Shown: piece after piece, positions 1-7,205 of the stretch | How positions within the stretch are numbered: the stretch's first letter is position 1 | Layout: each line of letters opens with the position of its first letter | Source of the DNA: Verrucomicrobiota bacterium | GTDB taxonomy: Bacteria; Verrucomicrobiota; Verrucomicrobiia; Opitutales; Puniceicoccaceae | NCBI GenBank assembly: GCA_038744685.1 | Contig: JBCDMB010000014.1 | Coordinates: forward strand, 20,658 to 84,657 | Direction: 5' to 3' | Length of the DNA stretch: 64,000 nucleotides | The notes under the pieces: model-generated | The model's input: only the letters and a program-made list of their open reading frames with translations | Databases searched by the model: none | What the model was told of the DNA's origin: nothing | Program-made: the position numbers and the translations under genes

Positions 1-164
1 CCGACCTCTGCGCCAAAGCGTCGGAGCAAAGTTCGCTTTAGGCTGGAGGCCCAGGGAAGGGGCGAGAGGAAGAAAAGGCATTTTGTGAGATACCAAGCTG
101 CTTCAACAACTCTGGAACGACCACGGTCGAGCCCGTCAGTAGGGTTGAAGGTGTCTAATCGCAT
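1..164 (-). CDS. WcaF-like sugar O-acetyltransferase, 5' part only (runs off the left edge)
   Basis: N-terminal part of a left-handed beta-helix acetyltransferase of the WcaF type, which would transfer acetyl from acetyl-CoA to a sugar of the exopolysaccharide in the cytoplasm. The 54 visible codons start MRLDTFNPTDGLDRGRSRVV, then EAAWYLTKCLFF and SSLKRTLLRRFGAEVG. This tryptophan/basic stretch, ending in a FGA-x-[IV]G turn, is what precedes the hexapeptide repeats in the family; the repeats themselves lie outside the window. ATG at 162-164 is the natural start. An octamer repeat array begins six bases upstream. It has the same orientation as the glycosyltransferase genes to the right, so it belongs to the same locus. 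The family call rests on about 50 residues. Confidence 0.7.
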   Translation of the reverse strand, partial: MRLDTFNPTDGLDRGRSRVVEAAWYLTKCLFFLSPLPWASSLKRTLLRRFGAEV

Positions 165-169
165 TGTTT

Positions 170-442
170 TCGGTGAGGCGGTGGAAGCGGAGAGCTGAAA
201 GTGGAGAACGGAAAGCTGAAAGGAGAAAGCGGAAAGTTGAGAGCGGAAAGCTGTAAGTCAGTTAGACTGTGAGTCTGTGAGCTTTTTGACCGTTCGACTA
301 GCTCACGGTAGACAAGCTGCATCGACTGAGGCTCAGCATAGGTCAGGGCAGGTCGGGGAGATGGTTAGACAGTGAGCCCTTCGACTAGCTCAGGGCAGGG
401 CGGTGAGTCGTTGAGTCGTTGAGGCGGTGAAAGCTGAGAACG
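170..442. repeat. Degenerate octamer and purine-rich repeat array
   Basis: Gene-free DNA made of short degenerate units: GGTGAGGC / GTGAGTCG / GTTAGACT types, and purine-rich GAAAGCTG / GAGAGCGG types. A block related to CCCTTCGACTAGCTCAGGGC lies near 376-396. The same unit types recur in at least ten other intergenic regions of this window. No ORF or RNA gene is evident. The array sits just 5' of the WcaF-like gene, as several other arrays do relative to their genes. Confidence 0.75.
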
Positions 443-537
443 GTAGCGGCCTGTGTCCTCACAGGCCAGATTCGATCCGTAATACGAATGATAGATGGAT
501 AAAAAATTCTGGCCGCTGGGACAACGTCCTCTATCGG
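442..537. repeat. REP-like composite hairpin unit A (RAYT-associated)
   Basis: A perfect 8-bp hairpin, GGCCTGTG-TCCT-CACAGGCC, lies at 448-467. A second small hairpin, GGAC-AAC-GTCC, lies near 519-529. AGCGGCC (445-451) pairs with GGCCGCT (511-517) to form an outer stem, giving a cloverleaf-like element that starts GGTAGCGG and ends CTATCGG. Related units lie at 557, 1091, 1137 and 1285, all in the same orientation and flanking the RAYT gene. Confidence 0.8.
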
Positions 538-556
538 GTTGTATTCGGTGTTGGTT

Positions 557-582
557 GGTAGCGGCTTGTGTCTCTACAAGCT
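557..582. repeat. REP-like half unit B
   Basis: GGTAGCGGCTTGTG-TCTC-TACAAGC. It has the same left half as unit A, with a compensated stem (GCTTGT pairs with ACAAGC), which suggests selection on the fold. The right half is absent. It sits directly 3' of the RAYT gene. Confidence 0.7.
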
Positions 583-633
583 AGATTCCATTGTCTTTGG
601 AGCATCTGCCCGCTGATTGATTAAGACCGGGGA

Positions 634-1074
634 TTATCCCCGCACATAGGGCCAATCATCGGCTTTTTCGACGAGGCCTGCCCGAACGGGATTGCTTAGG
701 ACGTAGCTCGTTTTCTCGTCAAGTTCACTGGCATTTCGAATGCGATGATCGAAAAAATAGCGTTGCCAGCAAACTGAATGGTTTCTCGCGATGAACCTTT
801 TGAAATCCTGGACCGTCTTCCGTAAAGGGAAAAGACGCGTATTGAACGAAACGAGCGCGTGTAGGTGATCTGGCATAAGGAGCAGGAGCCGGACCTTCCA
901 TTTGTGTGCTTCCTCGTAAAAACTGACCGACTGAAAGATGGCTTCCGCAATTGCGGCATTGGCGAGTTGATTCGCACCACGTGGGAGACAGTTGATTGTG
1001 ATGAAGAAAATCTCGCCATCATGAACCCAATTCGGAATGTCGTGCTGCAACTGCTTTCTTCGGAAGGAAGGCAT
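634..1074 (-). CDS. REP-associated tyrosine transposase (RAYT, IS200-like Y1 family)
   Basis: A 146-residue Y1-type single-strand transposase; proteins of this family act on REP hairpins such as those on both sides of this gene. The metal-binding HUH motif is MPDHLHAL (His70, His72). The C-terminal family block is FFDHRIRN followed by YVLSNPVRAGLV and DDWPYV; Tyr124 is the likely nucleophile. The length is normal for RAYTs, which are single genes without IS ends of their own. Start ATG at 1074 gives MPSFRRKQLQ. At least five hairpin units lie within about 700 bp. The gene looks intact, so the element may be active or only recently inactive. Confidence 0.9.
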   Translation of the reverse strand: MPSFRRKQLQHDIPNWVHDGEIFFITINCLPRGANQLANAAIAEAIFQSVSFYEEAHKWKVRLLLLMPDHLHALVSFNTRLFPLRKTVQDFKRFIARNHSVCWQRYFFDHRIRNASELDEKTSYVLSNPVRAGLVEKADDWPYVRG

Positions 1075-1090
1075 CTATGATTGATGGCAG

Positions 1091-1114
1091 TAGCGGCTTG
1101 TGTCTCTACAAGCC
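1091..1114. repeat. REP-like half unit C
   Basis: TAGCGGCTTGTG-TCTC-TACAAGCC, nearly identical to unit B, lies 16 bases upstream of the RAYT start codon on the other side of the gene. Units B and C therefore bracket the transposase. Confidence 0.7.
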
Positions 1115-1136
1115 AAGTTTGATCCTGGACGATTTT

Positions 1137-1264
1137 GGTAGCGGCCTGTGTCTCCACAGGCCAGATCTGGTCCTAAGTTTTAGATGGTTTAGAGCAAAAC
1201 ATGGCCGGCTGGGACTAGTTTTCGCTCTGGGAGCTACGCCTAGGCAGGACAGCGTCCTCTACCA
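1137..1264. repeat. REP-like unit D, interrupted by a 35-bp module
   Basis: The left half is GGTAGCGGCCTGTG-TCTC-CACAGGCC (1137-1162). The right half is GGCCGGCTGGGAC ... GGACAGCGTCCTCTACC. Compared with unit E, the right half is split by about 35 bases at 1216-1250 whose core (CGCTCTGGGAGCTACGC) resembles the module found inside octamer arrays at 32820, 35930, 38677 and 38768. GGAC occurs on both sides of the insert. Confidence 0.7.
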
Positions 1265-1284
1265 GGTTGTACTCGACATTGGTT

Positions 1285-1384
1285 GGTAGCGGCTTGTGTC
1301 CTTACAAGCCAAATTCGGTCCGTAATTTGAATGATAGACGGATTGGATCAAAGCCATGGCCGCTGGGACAGCGTCCTCTACCGC
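1285..1384. repeat. REP-like unit E (complete)
   Basis: The complete unit starts GGTAGCGGCTTGTG-TCCT-TACAAGCC and ends GGCCGCTGGGACAGCGTCC then TCTACCGC. The middle sequence, CCGTAATTTGAATGATAGA, is shared with unit A. The unit ends at the stop codon of the neighbouring glycosyltransferase (CTA at 1384-1386). Confidence 0.78.
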
Positions 1385-2511
1385 TAACAATACTTCTTAC
1401 ACGCCGCTTCGACTTGGACGGCAATGGCTGACCATTGGTAGTTGCGGGAAACGAGCGCCTTTCCGGCTTCGCCTCTTTGTTGGCGTTCCTTGTCGTCGGC
1501 TCGCAAGGCGGATTCGAGGACTTGTTTGATCGAATCGATTTCGGGTTCTCCTTCCCATGCACCTCCTGCCTCGGTCAGCTCGGGAAAGTTGCATTCCGTG
1601 GTCTGAATGACCGGCAGCGCATAGCTGGCGGCTTCCAGAACCGCCAAGGGGAAACCTTCGGATCTGGAGGGAAGTACAAAAAGGTTTCCCGACCGAAAGG
1701 CGGCTTCTTTGTCAATTCCGGAAACCGATCCAAAAAACGACACGGAGTCTTCGATGTTAAGCTGACGAGCGAGTGCCTTTATCTCAGCAAGATATCCCCT
1801 TTCGTCTGGACCAAATACCGCGATTTCCCAATTCCGAACCAGTGCCTGATCCAGATCGCTCCATACTTTGAGCAAAAGGTCTAATCCTTTCTTCGGATGA
1901 ATGCGGGAGAGGAAGATCAACCTTTTTTCTCGGACCTTGGGAAAGCACTTAAAGAGACTCTTCATTTCTTCGACCGTTCGTGTCGGCGGAAGATGGACTC
2001 CATTCGGCAAGACTTCAATTGGTGTGGCAATTCCATAGGCTCTAGCCTGTTGACGTTCTTTAGGTGAAACGGCTCTCCACCAAGAAACATATCGAAAGTT
2101 CGCTTTTTCAAAAAGTGCGTGGACGATCCTTTTCTTCAAACGGGATCTCGCCAGAATCCATGGGTCGAAAAAGCCTTGGATGTGATAAACCAACGGTTTC
2201 GAAAGTTTTCTTCCATGATGCCCAAATAGAAAATTGGGGTAAACGTAAAAGCCATGGCCGTGAAGGCATCTCGCGTCGCGAATTGCTTTGCGCGCTTCGG
2301 TTCCCATCCGTGGGGCAAAAAAAGTCTTTGATGGTCCCCGTCGCACGAATTGTCGAACCTCGTCCCATTGATTGGAGAATGTGTTGGATCGGGTCGTGAA
2401 AAGACTCGAGTCGACGCCGATTTGGAGTAGACCTTGATGCAATCCCAAAGCAGACCGCCCCAACCCAGCACCCTGTAAAGGTTCGAGAGATTGAGTGAAG
2501 TGAAGGTGCAT
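1384..2511 (-). CDS. GT4-type glycosyltransferase
   Basis: A retaining GT-B glycosyltransferase of 375 residues, expected to add a sugar from a nucleotide-sugar donor to a lipid-linked repeat unit at the inner membrane face. The N-terminal acceptor domain has a glycine loop (GAGLGRSALG, about 15-24). The C-terminal donor domain begins with LIFLSRIHPKKGLDLLL (about 210-226) and holds the E-x7-E motif in SRSEGFPLAVLEA. Length is typical for the family. Its stop codon sits at the edge of REP unit E. The sugar transferred cannot be read from the sequence. Confidence 0.9.
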   Translation of the reverse strand: MHLHFTQSLEPLQGAGLGRSALGLHQGLLQIGVDSSLFTTRSNTFSNQWDEVRQFVRRGPSKTFFAPRMGTEARKAIRDARCLHGHGFYVYPNFLFGHHGRKLSKPLVYHIQGFFDPWILARSRLKKRIVHALFEKANFRYVSWWRAVSPKERQQARAYGIATPIEVLPNGVHLPPTRTVEEMKSLFKCFPKVREKRLIFLSRIHPKKGLDLLLKVWSDLDQALVRNWEIAVFGPDERGYLAEIKALARQLNIEDSVSFFGSVSGIDKEAAFRSGNLFVLPSRSEGFPLAVLEAASYALPVIQTTECNFPELTEAGGAWEGEPEIDSIKQVLESALRADDKERQQRGEAGKALVSRNYQWSAIAVQVEAACKKYC

Positions 2512-2596
2512 CTAATAACAATAGCTGACTTTAATTGGTATAACGGTTGCTCCCTTACTAGCAGGAGAGCAGCCGTAACGCCAGATATCTTAAACA

Positions 2597-2668
2597 GGGG
2601 AGGGTCGGGCTCCGTCCCGACCGAGATGGCCAGCAGGGCGCGCGGCGGGGACAGAGCCCCGCCCTCCC
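2597..2668. repeat. Composite hairpin element, GGGAGGG family
   Basis: The outer stem is GGGAGGG (2598-2604) with CCCTCCC (2662-2668). It encloses two inner hairpins: GGTCGGG/CCCGACC (2603-2622) and GGCGGGG/CCCCGCC (2644-2663). The same three-stem design and outer stem recur at 58071-58154. It lies in the 215-base gap between two glycosyltransferase genes and holds no ORF. It could act as a bidirectional terminator or as a mobile REP-like element. Confidence 0.75.
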
Positions 2669-2726
2669 ATGAGATTCAGAAACTGTAATTTGATTTGACG
2701 CCGATCAGGGTGGCGTGTGCGCTCCA

Positions 2727-3926
2727 TTACGCTTCTGCCCGTGCCGCGTTGACTGCCTTAATGGCATTGCGTGCGAAATTATCGACATCCCAATCAGCAA
2801 TAATCCTTTCAGAGGCTTTGCCCATTGCGGCACGTTTTTCGGTATTCGTCGCTATATCAACTAGAAAGCCGGATAGAGTCTCTGCGTCCATCGGATTGAA
2901 AAGGTAGCCATTAACCTCATGGTCGACCAGATCCATTGCACACCCGACTCCGTTTGCGACTAAAACCGGCAATCCAGAAGCCATCGCTTCGTTCACGACA
3001 AGCCCCCATTCTTCCTTTGTGCTCGGGAGGATGAAAGCCTCTGCTAAACCATAAAAGAAGGGATTTTCAGAAATCTGTCGAAAACCGTAAAAGCACACAT
3101 CGCCAGAGCCGAGTTCCAAGCGGGTCTGCTCGTCGAGCGATTCTCCCTCATGGACTCGCAGGCCGAGTGACTGAGCCTGTGACTGGAGTGCTGATTCGGT
3201 CTCACCGCTTCCGACAAAGCACAGAGCTACGGGTGCTTCGGTTGATTGACAGAAAAGAGCGTACGCGGAAACGAGCGTTTGGAGGTTTTTTTTCCGCACC
3301 ATCCGTCCTAGGCTAAGAAAATACCTGGGTGGAAGCTTTAGTTCCGCTCTTCGGTTCTTCGCGTTTTCTTTTGCTTCCGTAGCCCCGCTCGAAAAAGTTC
3401 TGTTACTGATAGCGTCGTAACCGGTGAAAATCTTGTCAGGCGGGATGCCGAATGCTGAAAAGTGCTCTTTATGTGGTTTTCCGCCCACCAATGCAGCGTC
3501 AAACCGCCGGACCAACATGCGCTTAATTTGCTTTTTCCAGCCTTTTGCTTTTTCGGTGCCTGCGTGACTTTCGTTCATCATCACGCAGGAAACCTTTGAA
3601 AACTTAGCGGCGAGAAAGAGGGCTGTTTCCGCCTTCGGGGAATAGCTTGGAAGAAGTGCACATTTGATTCCATTTTTCCTAAAGAAACGTCGTGCTCGAA
3701 TAAATACGAGTAATGGACGAAGAGTTTCGTATTCACCAGGACAAAGGGTCCGTAAGCCGGAGCAAATATCTCCGTTTCTTTCCCACGCATAGGTGCTCGT
3801 AGACTCGGCCAGTTGGATGGGCGTGACCTCCTCTTTCGCAGTCTTCTGCAGTGCGCGCACGCGGGCATGATGATAGGGGCCGAACTGGGCAAAGCAGATG
3901 GCGACTCTTTCAAAGGATTTGCTCAG
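2727..3926 (-). CDS. GT4-type glycosyltransferase with probable CTG start
   Basis: A GT-B fold glycosyltransferase. The donor domain shows YFLSLGRMVRKKNLQTLV and the E-x7-E motif in KEEWGLVVNEAMASGLPV. If translation began at the first GTG (3860) the protein would lack its first beta-strand and glycine loop. Reading upstream in the same frame restores VAICFAQFGPYHHAR, the normal N-terminal strand and loop. The only start-like codon in that stretch is CTG at 3924-3926, which overlaps the TGA stop of the upstream polymerase gene as CTGA. With this start the protein has 399 residues. The unusual start codon is an inference; translational coupling would explain it. Confidence 0.85.
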   Translation of the reverse strand: MSKSFERVAICFAQFGPYHHARVRALQKTAKEEVTPIQLAESTSTYAWERNGDICSGLRTLCPGEYETLRPLLVFIRARRFFRKNGIKCALLPSYSPKAETALFLAAKFSKVSCVMMNESHAGTEKAKGWKKQIKRMLVRRFDAALVGGKPHKEHFSAFGIPPDKIFTGYDAISNRTFSSGATEAKENAKNRRAELKLPPRYFLSLGRMVRKKNLQTLVSAYALFCQSTEAPVALCFVGSGETESALQSQAQSLGLRVHEGESLDEQTRLELGSGDVCFYGFRQISENPFFYGLAEAFILPSTKEEWGLVVNEAMASGLPVLVANGVGCAMDLVDHEVNGYLFNPMDAETLSGFLVDIATNTEKRAAMGKASERIIADWDVDNFARNAIKAVNAARAEA

Positions 3927-5347
3927 TGGAACCGTGGAAATACATCTTGCCGACTGGTCTCGGCGTTTTTTTCTCCCTCCAAGTCGGAGGCGTCAGATTC
4001 AATGGTCTTCGGCCGAAGCAGGTAGTTGAGAACCAGACAAGGGATGACCGCGTACAGTCCTTGCCAAAGTGCCTGCCAAAGAAAAAACCGGGTCAAAAAC
4101 ATGCAGTTGACCGCAAGAATGGCAAGAAACGCGTATTTGAGATAGCCGTCTTTCATTGAAAGAACTCGCCCGTCAAGATAGCCCACTAATAGTCCGAGGA
4201 TGAGCATACAAAGGACCATCCAGTAATCACTGCCCCCATCGAGCCAGAAAAAACCGGCAATCCCCGGAGAGTAAGGTGCCCCATTCGTAAACGAAAGGTC
4301 CTGAAGAATCCCGCGTTCCGGTTTTGAGGACCAAAGAAATCGCGGGATAAAGTGAACGGGTGCATAGAGCCAAGACAAAGCAAAAGGGGTTACAGAAGGC
4401 TCGGATGCACGGGCCGCGACAAAAGTGTCGAGAATGTTCATGTCACCGCGACCATCATAAAAACCCCAGTAAGTGGCAGTTATCCCGAGATCGCCAAACG
4501 TATTGTCGATGAGTTTGAATTCCCTTAGTGTATCGTTGTCAAAGTGCCGAACCTCTCCGAGAGTTCGGAAAATTGGCTGGAGAAGCACGATGGGAAGGAT
4601 GAGCCAAAGGTAGGAAACCCTTCCTTTGAGCCGCATAACCACCGCGAGGCCAGCGATCATTACACCAGCAATGTAGAACCCTCGGAACACGCTGACCTCC
4701 CTCATATACCACGTGAAAATTAGAAAGAGTATTCCCGAGAGGGCCAAGGTGAACAGTTGGTTGGGATGACGCTGATAGCGGTAGCGTTCAAGGACAGCCA
4801 AGATCGCGAGGATGTGGATCGACTGGAGTGGGACTGGCAGGTCGTATGCGTAGGCTCCAAAGGCAGAGCCATAGAGATTACGACCCGCTCCAGCAAGGTA
4901 CATTATTACAGGAATACTTAGAACCTGAAACGCGATCAGCGCTCGTGCCATTCCTGACGTGACGATGAAGTCGAGCCTATCTGCTTGTTGTGCCCTTTTT
5001 TGGAACTCGAATTGTTTTGAGTGGCGGATGAACGCGGATCCGAGCCAGAAGGCTATCATGGCGATAGTAGCCCAAAGCACACCTTCGTTGACTTCAGCCA
5101 AGTCTACTTGAATGCGGAATAACCTTTCGAAAAGGAAGTAGTCGTTTTCTGAAACGATGTAAATGGCCCGAACCCCAAAAAACAGAAACGACATGAACAG
5201 AAAGGCCCCGGTTCCTGTGACCTGTCCCGATCGCACATGGTTGAGAAGCAGCACAAGTTGACACCCGGTTAGCAAATAGACTGATAGTGCAGAGCTGAAG
5301 GTTACGACGGACGCGGTTAGTAAGACTAGAATTAGGAGGAAAGTCAT
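3923..5347 (-). CDS. Wzy-like O-antigen / exopolysaccharide polymerase
   Basis: A polytopic inner-membrane protein of 474 residues with about ten or more hydrophobic helices; the N-terminus MTFLLILVLLTASVVTFSSA is itself a membrane segment. A large periplasmic-type loop in the second half (FGDLGITATYWGFYDGRGD to FALSWLYAPVHFIPRFLW) matches the layout of oligosaccharide repeat-unit polymerases, which join lipid-linked repeat units on the outer face of the inner membrane. Sequence conservation in Wzy proteins is low, so the call rests on topology, size and the surrounding glycosyltransferases. The stop overlaps the proposed start of the next gene. No Wzx flippase was seen in this window. Confidence 0.72.
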   Translation of the reverse strand: MTFLLILVLLTASVVTFSSALSVYLLTGCQLVLLLNHVRSGQVTGTGAFLFMSFLFFGVRAIYIVSENDYFLFERLFRIQVDLAEVNEGVLWATIAMIAFWLGSAFIRHSKQFEFQKRAQQADRLDFIVTSGMARALIAFQVLSIPVIMYLAGAGRNLYGSAFGAYAYDLPVPLQSIHILAILAVLERYRYQRHPNQLFTLALSGILFLIFTWYMREVSVFRGFYIAGVMIAGLAVVMRLKGRVSYLWLILPIVLLQPIFRTLGEVRHFDNDTLREFKLIDNTFGDLGITATYWGFYDGRGDMNILDTFVAARASEPSVTPFALSWLYAPVHFIPRFLWSSKPERGILQDLSFTNGAPYSPGIAGFFWLDGGSDYWMVLCMLILGLLVGYLDGRVLSMKDGYLKYAFLAILAVNCMFLTRFFLWQALWQGLYAVIPCLVLNYLLRPKTIESDASDLEGEKNAETSRQDVFPRFH

Positions 5348-5368
5348 TTTTATCGTGAAAAAGTCAGG

Positions 5369-6607
5369 TCATCGCTCGGTTAGCTTTGGTGTAGTTGCCG
5401 CCACCGCGGCCAACCTATCTCCAAGTCGCTCAATCGAATACTCGTTCCAGTTCAACTCGTGTGCGGACCATTTTGCGAGATTCTTTGGATTTGTGATGCA
5501 GTGCATAATCGCTGCCTTGATGTTATCAGCGTTCACTTCGTCAAGAATAAGCCCGTCATCAGCACTTTGCACGACTTGTCCACAAAAGCGAGAAGTGATT
5601 AGCGGTAGCCTGTAGGCGGCTGCTTCAAGTTGCGTCAGGGCAAAGCCATCCGAGAGGGTGGGTAGGATAAAGACATCCGCTTCACGGTAGAGTTGCCTTG
5701 TGCGCTGGCGGTCAACGGGGCCGTGGACGGTGAGACGGTGAGGCTGTGAGGCAGTGAGTCGGTGAGTCGGTGAGACGGGAAAGCTCTGGTCGATAGGACC
5801 GGCAAGGTCGAGAGTGACGGGTTGATCGGCGAGGCCTTCCATGGCTTCGAGGAGGAGATGGACGCCTTTGCGGTGGATGACCTGGCCGAGAAATAGCAGT
5901 TTAAGTGGGCGGTGTTGGGTAAATTGTGTTGGGTACTGCTTGGGGGATTCAACCCTATCCCGAGTGTAGGCCAAGGGGACGACCTTGATTTTCTCTTCAG
6001 GGACCTCTGAATATTTGATCAGCAGCTCTTTCGACCAAGACGAGTTGACTAGGATGTGGTCGGCAAGTTCGATCTCCTTGCGCCATGAGTCCCAGTAGCT
6101 TTCCGGCCGGTCTTCGATTCTTTGAGAGATTTCAGGTGGCAAGACTGTTTTGAGATGTTCGATCTCCCCCGGGCCAGGATCAACCTGTCCGAGAATACAG
6201 ACCGCACCCTCGCGCTTCGCGACTTCAAATAGAGTTCGTGCTGTGTAGGAATATGAAAAGACTATCGGATTTTTGACGGATCTAAGGGTGCGTTTTAAAC
6301 GTGGAATGCACTTTCGTTGAAACCATTGGTCACGCAGCTCAATCGTATCCCATGGTTTCCGTCTTGATACTCTGGCTAAAAGGTCAAAGAGAACACGGCT
6401 TGAATTGAATGCTCTTACTGGTGTCTTTTCGAGATCATTATGGAAACGGGTCGCCAAAGCAGCTTGTCGAAGCGCCTTTGGGAACCACTGCCACTTTGGG
6501 GTGATCCATGCATCGGTTTGTAGGAGAGCGAGGGAATTGTTCGCGTGGAGTGCTCGCGGAATGCTGTAGTGTTCGCGGGATCCGAGTTGATAGCAGAGCC
6601 AGGACAT
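5369..6607 (-). CDS. GT4-type glycosyltransferase with an octamer array inside the reading frame
   Basis: A GT-B glycosyltransferase of 412 residues. The donor domain starts LKLLFLGQVIHRKGVHLLLEA, and the usual E-x7-E is D-x7-E here (LSDGFALTQLEAAAYRLPLI). Between beta-strand TLDLAGPIDQ and the helix RQRTRQLYREADVFIL the frame contains about 17 residues, SPTHRLTASQPHRLTVH, encoded by the octamer repeat found between genes elsewhere. The frame stays open, so the protein is probably made with a surface loop insertion. The start MSWLCYQLGSREHYSIPRAL is supported by a partial duplicate at 6974-7030. Confidence 0.88.
   Translation of the reverse strand: MSWLCYQLGSREHYSIPRALHANNSLALLQTDAWITPKWQWFPKALRQAALATRFHNDLEKTPVRAFNSSRVLFDLLARVSRRKPWDTIELRDQWFQRKCIPRLKRTLRSVKNPIVFSYSYTARTLFEVAKREGAVCILGQVDPGPGEIEHLKTVLPPEISQRIEDRPESYWDSWRKEIELADHILVNSSWSKELLIKYSEVPEEKIKVVPLAYTRDRVESPKQYPTQFTQHRPLKLLFLGQVIHRKGVHLLLEAMEGLADQPVTLDLAGPIDQSFPVSPTHRLTASQPHRLTVHGPVDRQRTRQLYREADVFILPTLSDGFALTQLEAAAYRLPLITSRFCGQVVQSADDGLILDEVNADNIKAAIMHCITNPKNLAKWSAHELNWNEYSIERLGDRLAAVAATTPKLTER
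5726..5780. repeat. Octamer array within a glycosyltransferase gene
   Basis: About six to seven copies of the degenerate octamer GGTGAGAC / GGTGAGTC / TGTGAGGC, the same unit as the intergenic arrays. It lies inside the 5369-6607 gene in a frame without stops. On the other strand of this array every third-register reading gives SHRLT-type peptides. Confidence 0.85.
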
Positions 6608-6662
6608 TCGGTGAGACAGTGAGACGGTTAGACGGTGAGACGGTGAGTCAGTGAGACGGTGG
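6608..6662. repeat. Octamer array directly upstream of a glycosyltransferase start
   Basis: Six or so octamers (GGTGAGAC, AGTGAGAC, GGTTAGAC, GGTGAGTC) abut the ATG at 6605-6607 without a gap, so the array forms the 5' leader of the minus-strand gene. From 6663 to 6973 no gene is recognised; an 86-codon minus-strand ORF there has no features I can place. Confidence 0.8.
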
Positions 6663-6973
6663 GTATTGAAGAGTGGGCACGTTGCTGTGGGGCCCTTCTA
6701 CGCTCTTGCGTCGTCATTTTACTTCGCTGATAGAGGCCGGCGGTTGTGCTATCAAAAAGGGATATAACGAAAAGACAGGTTTTGCCGTATTTTGCCCGGT
6801 CACTTCGTAGGTAAAGGGCATATCCTTGTGAGGTAATTTTGAAGGGGAAGCGAGTCTCCGGGGCGGTGCTTTCTGATCAGTAAAGAATTTGGATCGGAAG
6901 GCGAGGGAGGTGAAGTAAATCGAAAAGGCCTCAACCGATGTGCTCAAAGAGGTGGCTTTCAAGGTTTTGGTCA

Positions 6974-7030
6974 TTATCGACTGAGACCGTAGTGCTCACG
7001 AGAGCTAAATTGATGGCAAAGCCAAGACAT
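6974..7030 (-). pseudogene. Duplicate remnant of a glycosyltransferase 5' end
   Basis: An 18-codon ORF, MSWLCHQFSSREHYGLSR then TAA. It matches the first 19 residues of the neighbouring GT4 gene (MSWLCYQLGSREHYSIPRA) at most positions, and the DNA just upstream of both ATGs is also shared (ACATTCGGTGAGAC). After the stop no further homology is visible. It appears to be the leftover 5' end of a duplicated glycosyltransferase whose body was deleted or replaced. Confidence 0.75.
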
Positions 7031-7205
7031 TCGGTGAGACGGTCAGACAGTTAAAGGGTCAGCCGGTTAGACGGTGAAACGGTATTACTGTTTCACTGAC
7101 TAACTGACTAACCGTCTCACTGGCTTACTGGTTAACCAACTAACTAACTGACCGACTCACCGGACAATTCTTACTGCCCACCGTTTCACCGTTTCACCGA
7201 TTCAC
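7031..7205. repeat. Head-to-head octamer arrays (long inverted repeat)
   Basis: From 7031 to about 7083 the + strand carries GGTGAGAC-type octamers. From about 7088 to 7205 it carries the reverse complement (GTTTCACT, GACTAACT, GTCTCACT, ACTCACCG). The two halves can pair into a long imperfect hairpin. The right part overlaps the last codons of the gene at 7186-8316 and provides its stop codon. Confidence 0.82.

Noticed and set aside
6714..6974. 86-codon minus-strand frame between two glycosyltransferase genes
   Set aside because: No motif, no coupling to neighbours and lies in a decayed duplicate region; could be chance.
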